NCBI GenBank assembly: GCA_034522495.1
Contig: JAXHLG010000002.1
Location: forward strand, 682,001 to 746,000
DNA: 64,000 bases
Direction: 5' to 3'
Source: JAXHLG01 sp034522495
Lineage (GTDB): Bacteria; Patescibacteriota; Minisyncoccia; Moranbacterales; DUUL01
Position 1 is the first letter of the stretch, and each line of letters begins with the position of its first letter. Below the pieces are notes generated by a model. The model saw only the letters and a program-made list of their open reading frames with translations. It was not told where the DNA came from and did not search any database. A program made the position numbers and the translations under genes. Below are positions 59,119 to 64,000 of the stretch, piece after piece.

Positions 59119-59795
59119 AAACCTCTCCTTTTTCGCTTAAGCCTTTCCAAGTCCTCCAAACTATTCACTCCCAGAAAAGAATCCGTGAGAGCCACTTCTA
59201 CCGGAATCTCCTCTGACATTTTTACAATTGTCTGAGGCAGGCCGTACTCCTTCCCGCCTTTAATCGAAACCAATTCGTAATTAAAGAACTTCTCTTCCAA
59301 CACGTAGACCCCGCAATTCAAAAGAGCCTCCTTCTCCTTGTGTTCGCCTTCTATTATAGACACTAATTTGCCATTTTTGTCAAGTTTTACCTTGCCGCCG
59401 GAAAAATTTCCCGAGACTTTTTTAACCAAAATACAGTTATCTTTCCAACAAGCTTTTTCCAAATTTTCTTTCTTGTGAATGTCATCGCTGTTCAAAACCA
59501 AAAATTTGCCCCGCAGCAATTCCCTGCATTCTTTCAAAGCATGGCCGGTTCCCTTTGGCTCTTTTTGTTCCACGTATTTAATTTTTCGGCCCCGATACTC
59601 ATTGCCCAGATAATCTTTGATCATACTCCCCAAATATCCGATTACCACAATAACCTCATCAATCGCCTCCGGCAAGCTGTCAAAAACATAATCTATTAGT
59701 GTTTTGCTATTAGCTTCAACTAAAGGCTTCGGCTTATTTTTAGTCAGCGGCATCAGCCTGGTCCCCTCCCCGGCCGCTAAGATAACTGCTTGCAT
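59115..59795 (-). CDS. Sugar-phosphate nucleotidyltransferase
   Basis: 226 residues. Signature AVILAAGEGTRLMPLTKNKPKPLVE at the N terminus (NTP binding, catalytic Arg and Lys), then EQKEPKGTGHALKEC and LVLNSDDIH with the metal Asp. It transfers an NMP to a sugar-1-phosphate, making NDP-sugars for surface glycans; whether it uses GTP, UTP or TTP cannot be told. It lacks the C-terminal left-handed beta-helix of GlmU. First gene of a two-gene unit. Confidence 0.88.
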   Translation of the reverse strand: MQAVILAAGEGTRLMPLTKNKPKPLVEANSKTLIDYVFDSLPEAIDEVIVVIGYLGSMIKDYLGNEYRGRKIKYVEQKEPKGTGHALKECRELLRGKFLVLNSDDIHKKENLEKACWKDNCILVKKVSGNFSGGKVKLDKNGKLVSIIEGEHKEKEALLNCGVYVLEEKFFNYELVSIKGGKEYGLPQTIVKMSEEIPVEVALTDSFLGVNSLEDLERLKRKRRGL

Positions 59796-60034
59796 AAGTT
59801 AGTTAGAAAGTTAAAAATTTACAAAAAGGATACAAGGACACAAGAAACAAGATACAAACAAATTCATCACCATCTCACGATACCCGATCCAAATATATAA
59901 AAAATTGCGAGAAAATTCAAAACAACAAACTATCAAAAACCACTAAAACAATTAACTATAGCATTACTATACCATTTTAATTTGGTAAATTGTTTCTTGT
60001 TTGGTAATTGTATCTTGTACCCTTGTATCCTTTT
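59796..60034. other. Spacer with degenerate short repeats
   Basis: Contains words such as GGATACAAGGACACAAG, AAACAAGATACAAACAA and their inverse TTGTACCCTTGTATCC at 60014-60030, so an imperfect inverted pair flanks the region. No ORF or promoter recognised. Confidence 0.45.
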
Positions 60035-60538
60035 CTACAGTTTTCTCGAGTCATATGCCCAATGAAGAAGCGCTTGTTTTTGTTTTCTTCGACAATTCCA
60101 ATCTCCCAGTCGGCAATTTTTCTCTACCGCGCCCCAGTGTCTGGCAAAAGCCTTCCAGCGCTTGATCTGCCTCCGATCATCTTCATGCCGCCTGCCCATG
60201 TAATACCGGCAATACCACTGAAACCAGCCCCGCGGATCATCCGAATGAATCCAGCCTTTTTCTCTCCAAACCGACAATGGTTGGCTGGCGTTAATTTTGA
60301 AATAATTCAACTCCGGATCATGGCGCTCCGAGCAAAGCTTTGCCTTCTTGAACCAGCTTGCCGGAAATTCGTTTCGAGTATCAGTCATATATTTACCGCC
60401 GAAAACCCCGACTTCCAGCATCTCTTTGGGTGTCAAATCCGGCCGAAATTGCGGATCAAAATTTTTTCCAACAGGCTCTGTTAGATAATAAGCATACCCT
60501 TGCTGCATCTTATCGTTAACCGTTATCTTTTTCTTCAT
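60035..60538 (-). CDS. Conserved hypothetical protein
   Basis: 167 residues, soluble, basic. It has a strikingly conserved-looking sequence: TEPVGKNFDPQFRPDLTPKE, EVGVFGGKYMTDTRNEFPAS, WFKKAKLCSERHD, and a Trp/Arg-rich C-terminal half (DPRGWFQWYCRYYMGRR, RQIKRWKAFARHWG). From memory, relatives are found across bacteria and in fungi, with no known function. The Arg/Trp richness suggests nucleic-acid contact, but this is only a guess. Confidence 0.75.
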   Translation of the reverse strand: MKKKITVNDKMQQGYAYYLTEPVGKNFDPQFRPDLTPKEMLEVGVFGGKYMTDTRNEFPASWFKKAKLCSERHDPELNYFKINASQPLSVWREKGWIHSDDPRGWFQWYCRYYMGRRHEDDRRQIKRWKAFARHWGAVEKNCRLGDWNCRRKQKQALLHWAYDSRKL

Positions 60539-60560
60539 CTAGTTTAGCCTGTTCGTTAAT

Positions 60561-60604
60561 AAAAAACTAGAAGCTTGACTTCTGTAATCGCAGAAGTCAA
60601 ACTT
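60561..60604 (-). terminator. Terminator after the AbrB-like gene
   Basis: On the minus strand TTGACTTCTG-CGATTA-CAGAAGTCAA followed by GCTTCTAGTTTTTT. The same GAAGTC/GACTTC hairpin theme occurs at 35421-35438. Confidence 0.75.
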
Positions 60605-60629
60605 TTGTGGCAACTGTGATATTGATTCT

Positions 60630-60794
60630 TATTTTTTCCAGTCCTTGACGATAATCGTCTTCCCTTCTCTATAAATTTCCAATTTCTGCCTTTCCCGAAT
60701 CCCCATTTCATCAACAATTTCCGCCGGTATAACCACGGAAAGGCTTCTTTTGCCAACTCTGGTTGCTTTGCGTACGTATTTTTGGTTTTTCATA
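60630..60794 (-). CDS. AbrB/SpoVT-like swapped-hairpin DNA-binding protein
   Basis: 54 residues, starting MKNQKYVRKATRVGKRSLSV and ending GKTIIVKDWKK. VGKRSLSVVIPAEIVDEMGI followed by RERQKLEIYREGKTIIV is the standard AbrB/MazE N-terminal DNA-binding fold. Such proteins dimerise and bind palindromes; many serve as antitoxins. No toxin gene is adjacent. Its start lies 20 bp from a perfect 26-bp palindrome that may be its own operator. Confidence 0.85.
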
Positions 60795-60813
60795 TTTTTT
60801 TATTTCTTATGCT

Positions 60814-60839
60814 TGTTACGTAGCATGCTACGTAACAAC
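60814..60839. promoter_or_regulatory. Perfect 26-bp palindrome, possible AbrB-like operator
   Basis: TTGTTACGTAGCA followed immediately by its exact inverse TGCTACGTAACAA, with no loop, between the serS stop and the AbrB-like start. No T-run follows on either strand, so it is a poor terminator and better read as a protein-binding site. Confidence 0.6.
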
Positions 60840-60840
60840 A

Positions 60841-62157
60841 TTATTTTTTCTTTATCACACCTGCATTGCCGGGCATATATTTTCTTAAAACCTCGGGAAC
60901 CTTCACCGATCCGTCCTCCTGTTGATAGTTTTCCAGAATAGAAATAATAAATCTGGGCGAAGGAATAGCGGTGTTATTTAACATATAAACAAACTTTTTT
61001 TCATCATCTTCAGTCTTGTATTTAACGTTCAATCTTCTGGCCTGCCAATCCAAAAAATTGGAAGCGCTGCCGGTTTCTCCATAGTCTCCCCTAGAGGGAA
61101 TCCAGGCTTCCATATCAAACATTCTGTATTTTCCGGGACCCATATCTCCCGTACAAATCTCTAAAACGCGATAAGGCAGTCCGATTTCCCGATGCAGTTC
61201 CTTGGAAATCTCCAACATCTCCATATGCAATTTTTCCGCTTGTTCCTTGTCGGCTTCACACAAGCAAACCTGTTCAACTTTCATAAACTCGTGCACCCTA
61301 TAAAGGCCCTTGGTATCTTTGCCATAAGAGCCGATCTCGCTTCTGTAGCATGGCGAAAATCCGCAAATTTTAAGCGGCAGCTTCGATTTATCCAAAACTT
61401 CACCGGCATGATAAGCTAAAAGCGCAGGCTCGGCAGTTCCGATTAAAAACTTTTCCTCTTTGGAGGTTTTTCCGTCCGCTTCCAAGTCCTTCGTTGCAAT
61501 TTTATAAACTTCGTCTTGGTTCTCATCAAAATGCCTCCCGGCAAAATATCCGCTGCCGAACAAAACAAACTCTTTGACCAGGGTCGGAGGAATCATCGGA
61601 GTAAATCCTTTGGAGATCAGTTTTTCCAGCGCATACATCATCAAGGCCATTTGCAAGCTTGCGCCTTCATTTTTCATGTAGTACCCCCTATAACCCGAAA
61701 CTTTCACGCCTCTTTCAAAGTCAATAATATCCAAATCCCTGCCCAATTGCATGTGGTCTTTAGGTTGAAAATCAAATTCCGGAGGTTCTCCGTGTTTTTC
61801 AATTTCGACGTTTTCACTGTCATCTTTGCCTATCGGGGCGTCCTTGGAAGGCACGGTAGGCACTTTCACCATCAATTTTTCAAATTCATCATTTATTGAG
61901 CCTAACTCTTCTTCTAGTTTTGCTATTTCCTGCTTAATCTTTTTACCCTCTTCTATTTGTTCTTGGGTTGGTTTTTCCCCTTTGGCCGATTTAGCCAATT
62001 CCTTTCTTTCCGCCCGAGCCTTGTCCAACTCGACAATAATCTTTCTTCGCTTTTCATCAATCTCCAGCAATTGATCCAGATTCAAATCAATTTTCTTGTT
62101 TTTGACAGCCTCAGCAACAGCTTCTTTATTTTCTCTAATGAAGTTTATGTCTAGCAT
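60841..62157 (-). CDS. serS: Seryl-tRNA synthetase
   Basis: 438 residues, full length. Charges tRNA-Ser and tRNA-Sec-type acceptors in general; class II. The N-terminal coiled-coil arm (about 25-110, KARAERKELAKSAKGEKPTQ) binds the tRNA long arm. Motif 2 is LKICGFSPCYRSEIGSYGKD at about 275 and HEFMKVEQV follows. Motif 3 is GSASNFLDWQARRLNVKY, then LNNTAIPSPRFIISILENYQ. No T-box was seen upstream, in contrast to thrS. Confidence 0.97.
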   Translation of the reverse strand: MLDINFIRENKEAVAEAVKNKKIDLNLDQLLEIDEKRRKIIVELDKARAERKELAKSAKGEKPTQEQIEEGKKIKQEIAKLEEELGSINDEFEKLMVKVPTVPSKDAPIGKDDSENVEIEKHGEPPEFDFQPKDHMQLGRDLDIIDFERGVKVSGYRGYYMKNEGASLQMALMMYALEKLISKGFTPMIPPTLVKEFVLFGSGYFAGRHFDENQDEVYKIATKDLEADGKTSKEEKFLIGTAEPALLAYHAGEVLDKSKLPLKICGFSPCYRSEIGSYGKDTKGLYRVHEFMKVEQVCLCEADKEQAEKLHMEMLEISKELHREIGLPYRVLEICTGDMGPGKYRMFDMEAWIPSRGDYGETGSASNFLDWQARRLNVKYKTEDDEKKFVYMLNNTAIPSPRFIISILENYQQEDGSVKVPEVLRKYMPGNAGVIKKK

Positions 62158-62238
62158 GGGTATGTATTAAGAATTATGTATCAAGAATCATGTATTATGG
62201 GTTATGAATTTTGAATCTCGTATTTTGAATCTAGAATT

Positions 62239-62441
62239 GAAACTACTGAAGAATGGCATTCTGAACTTGCTTGTCCGGCTTTGACGGGCTGTGTCCGCCT
62301 CTGGCGGGATTCAGAATCTAGGAATATGCAAAAAAGCTTGTTCAAGGAGATCCTGATTTTTGCCGCTTAAGCGGCACCCCGCTATAGCGGTGGCATTCAG
62401 GATGACACTTCAAAGGAATCTCTATATTCTTCAGTGGTTTC
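62239..62441 (+). repeat. Family A element, copy 7
   Basis: About 203 bp, GAAACTACTGAAGAATGG to TTCTTCAGTGGTTTC, with nested hairpins CCGCTTAAGCGG and CCCCGCTATAGCGG. Its right end overlaps the stop codon of rsmG. Between it and serS, 62158-62238 has words TTAAGAATTATGTATCAAG, another degenerate short repeat. Confidence 0.9.
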
Positions 62442-63087
62442 ATAGAGTTGTAATTTCCTTCAACAATTTATCAATGGAACAATGCAACAATTTCCTTCCT
62501 CTAAAGTACTCTTCTTCAAAATAATTCTCTAAATTGAATACCTGAATTTTATCCAGAAAATCTTTCTTCTTGATATTCCCCGTATCTCCCAGATATAAAA
62601 CCCCGTTCTCCATCTCATTGAAGCCTTCTTTTTTTATGTTATCTTTCACCTTCTTGTAAAAAACATCCAATGGACTCACGGCTCGGCCGACAACAAAATC
62701 ATATACACCCTCCTCTTCCTCGCTTCTGGCCTTCTTCGCTTTCACGTTCTCCAATCCCAACTCTTCAATAATACTATTCACCGCATCAATTTTTTTGCCA
62801 ATAGAATCAATCAGGCAAAACTGAACCTCCGGAAACATTATAGCCAAAGGAACTCCGGGAAATCCACCGCCTGTGCCCACATCCAAAATCCTTGTGCCTG
62901 ATTTGAAATTTACCGCCTTGGCAATGGAAAGCGACGGCAGCACGTGATGCAAATACAAACTGTCGATATCCTTGCGGGAAATCAAATTCACTTTCTCATT
63001 CCATTTTTTATAAATCCCCTCCAATTTATCAAACTGCTCCAGCTGCTCATTATTTAAATTGGGGAAATATTTTTTGATTAAAAACAT
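62440..63087 (-). CDS. rsmG: 16S rRNA (guanine527-N7)-methyltransferase
   Basis: 215 residues from ATG 63087 (MFLIKKYFPNL); a longer frame uses a TTG within GTCAAAA-type repeats. SAM-dependent methylation of G527. KWNEKVNLISRKDIDSLYLHHVLPSL is the family start, RILDVGTGGGFPGVPLAI at about 70 is the SAM motif, LIDSIGKKIDAVNSIIEELGL follows, and VVGRAVSPLDVFYKK is at about 140. The C terminus ends EITTL; the stop TGA is made from the end of family A repeat, so the native tail may have been replaced. Confidence 0.94.
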   Translation of the reverse strand: MFLIKKYFPNLNNEQLEQFDKLEGIYKKWNEKVNLISRKDIDSLYLHHVLPSLSIAKAVNFKSGTRILDVGTGGGFPGVPLAIMFPEVQFCLIDSIGKKIDAVNSIIEELGLENVKAKKARSEEEEGVYDFVVGRAVSPLDVFYKKVKDNIKKEGFNEMENGVLYLGDTGNIKKKDFLDKIQVFNLENYFEEEYFRGRKLLHCSIDKLLKEITTL

Positions 63088-63101
63088 ATTATAAATTAAA
63101 A

Positions 63102-63121
63102 AGTCAAAAGTCAAAAGTCAA
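63102..63121. repeat. GTCAAAA tandem repeat upstream of rsmG
   Basis: Three units of the same 7-bp word found in frame in valS. Beyond it, 63122-63360 has further degenerate words (AATGACAAAGCTCAAATGAC, AAATTTCTA/TAGAAATT) and a CTGTCTGCCGCCAGGCAG hairpin like that in family A copies 1 and 3. Confidence 0.8.
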
Positions 63122-63418
63122 AACCACAGCTTAAAACCCGATATCTTAAATCCCTGTCTGCCGCCAGGCAGGCAAATGACAAAGCTCAAATGACAAATCA
63201 AGCTCAAAGTCCAAATGATAAAAAATTGGAAACTTGTAAAATTTGAGAAATTCATGGAAATTTGTAGAAATTGATAGAAACTTTTAGAAATTGGTTGTAG
63301 ATTACCATAAAAAATTTCCATGAATTTCTATTAGTTTCACCCGAAGAGCAATTTTCTTATTTTCTATAATGGTTTTTAGCTTTTAGCTGTGGCTTTTCCC
63401 GCTACCTTTATAAATTTT

Positions 63419-63511
63419 AATGACGGCGGGACCCCGCAAAGCGGTGGGACTTTTTCCCGCTACCTTTTTTATTTTAATGAAAGCGGGACCCCGCTTTGCG
63501 GTGGGAGTTTT
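63419..63511. repeat. Paired mini-hairpins (GGGACCCCGC...GCGGTGGGA)
   Basis: Two units: GCGGGACCCCGCAAAGCGG at 63424 and GCGGGACCCCGCTTTGCGG at 63482, related to the CCCCGCTATAGCGG hairpin nested in family A. The second unit codes the C terminus of the Nudix protein. Confidence 0.7.
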
Positions 63512-63915
63512 GAGTTTTGAGATTCGTACCCTAGCCTCCCAAACCAATATTCCCACACCTCTTCCAATTCCATATCCCCCAAATCCCCAGACTTTACCCA
63601 TTTATATTGCTTGGCTTCTCCTTCGTTAATCTTGACCTCTCCGCTCCAATCAGCAGTCTCAAATACTTTCCAATGGTGTCCTCTAAAGCCTTTGACGCAT
63701 TCATTCCACTCCACAAATTCTTCCGCCAACTGCTTCAAGTTTTCGATATTTAAACCTGTTTCCTCATAGACTTCCCTCTTTGCCGCTTCTTCGAAAGTCT
63801 CGCCTTCATCTACATGCCCGGCCGGCGCGGCCCATCCCAGCGGGAAAAAGGCTCTTTCAATCAAAAGAATCTCCCCTTCATTATTCTTGATTATCACGCC
63901 GGCTGATTTATGCAT
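63469..63915 (-). CDS. Nudix hydrolase
   Basis: 148 residues. Hydrolyses a nucleoside diphosphate linked to another group; substrate unknown. The Nudix box reads GHVDEGETFEEAAKREVYEETGL at about 33-55, following SAGVIIKNNEGEILLIERAFFPLGWAAPAG. KEY glutamates are all present. The last 18 residues (ESQNSKLPPQSGVPLSLK) are coded by TCAAAAC short repeats and a mini-hairpin repeat, so the C terminus was rewritten by repeats. No partner gene. Confidence 0.92.
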   Translation of the reverse strand: MHKSAGVIIKNNEGEILLIERAFFPLGWAAPAGHVDEGETFEEAAKREVYEETGLNIENLKQLAEEFVEWNECVKGFRGHHWKVFETADWSGEVKINEGEAKQYKWVKSGDLGDMELEEVWEYWFGRLGYESQNSKLPPQSGVPLSLK

Positions 63916-63935
63916 AAAATTGTGTTAGATTGGGC

Positions 63936-63967
63936 TCGGCTCGAATTTACAATTAAATTCGAGCCGA
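63936..63967. other. 13-bp inverted repeat near the right edge
   Basis: TCGGCTCGAATTT and AAATTCGAGCCGA around ACAATT. It lies 20 bp upstream of the Nudix start; could be an operator, a terminator for a gene beyond the window, or a small repeat. Confidence 0.5.
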
Positions 63968-64000
63968 TTGTGATTTCAATATTCAACTTCGTTCCCCATC

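Noticed and set aside
60556..60756. 66-residue minus-strand ORF
   Set aside because: It is a shadow frame; the overlapping 54-residue frame at 60630-60794 is a clear AbrB-like protein.
62158..62238. T-box or other leader upstream of serS
   Set aside because: No T-box core sequence or terminator pair; only degenerate short repeats.
63088..63114. Longer N terminus for RsmG
   Set aside because: It uses a TTG inside GTCAAAA-type tandem repeats; ATG 63087 gives the usual start.
1..64000. tRNA and rRNA genes
   Set aside because: Read through the intergenic regions without finding a cloverleaf with GGTTCGA-type arm or rRNA motifs; a tRNAscan run would settle it.

Overview
The window looks like a chromosome segment of a Patescibacteria/CPR bacterium, probably Parcubacteria-like. 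This is an inference from several things seen together: AT-rich DNA, compact housekeeping genes scattered without clear pathway operons, many short charged orphan proteins, a VanW protein, a 2xFe-S DUF362 protein, a PurF paralog starting Met-Gly-Gly, and a type IV pilus locus limited to PilB, PilC and prepilins. No rRNA or tRNA gene and no CRISPR array was seen. The cell makes peptidoglycan (bifunctional PBP, D-Ala-D-Ala ligase).

Layout. 1-5 kb: 3' part of valS with an ASCH-like domain embedded in it, a PrsW-like membrane protein, Hsp20, VanW and a ferredoxin. 5-13 kb: gpmI, dnaE, and thrS behind a T-box leader. 13-23.5 kb: hydrolase, membrane proteins, miaB (lacking its TRAM domain), rsmI, a DUF362/ferredoxin protein, GNAT and small secreted proteins. 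23.7-28.5 kb: recQ, an ERCC4-type nuclease and radC, a small DNA-repair group, then a membrane protein. 28.5-32.2 kb: a PIN protein with a tiny basic partner, then four orphan charged proteins, mostly with their own promoters and terminators. 32.2-41 kb: a PP-loop tRNA-thiolation-like protein, the PurF paralog, DUF2207, a secreted beta-helix protein and a Kef-type antiporter. 41-54.8 kb: one minus-strand block joining a type IV pilus (PilB, PilC, five prepilins) to signalling proteins (two receiver proteins, a Cache-HAMP-PAS histidine kinase, and two sensors without kinase domains). 55-64 kb: PBP, cold-shock protein, ddl, a nucleotidyltransferase, an AbrB-like protein beside a perfect palindrome, serS, rsmG and a Nudix hydrolase.

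The most distinctive feature is the repeat landscape. At least three families of short non-coding elements with inverted ends fill the intergenic spaces: A, ends GAAACCACTGAAGAAT, 7 copies; B, ends TAGGAATTACGCG, 4 copies in a long and a short form; C, ends TAATTAGGG, 6 copies. Small GC hairpins are nested inside them. Around them lie degenerate tandem repeats with 7-8 bp periods. Some repeats are read in frame inside genes (valS, miaB, the Nudix gene) or supply stop codons (the PIN gene, rsmG).

Other points of note are the ASCH insertion in ValRS, a minor pilin carrying two copies of a six-cysteine module, a PilC with a C-terminal SH3b domain, a compact T-box, and a PurF-like protein without its glutaminase nucleophile. 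Functions are assigned by reading motifs; no database search was run.
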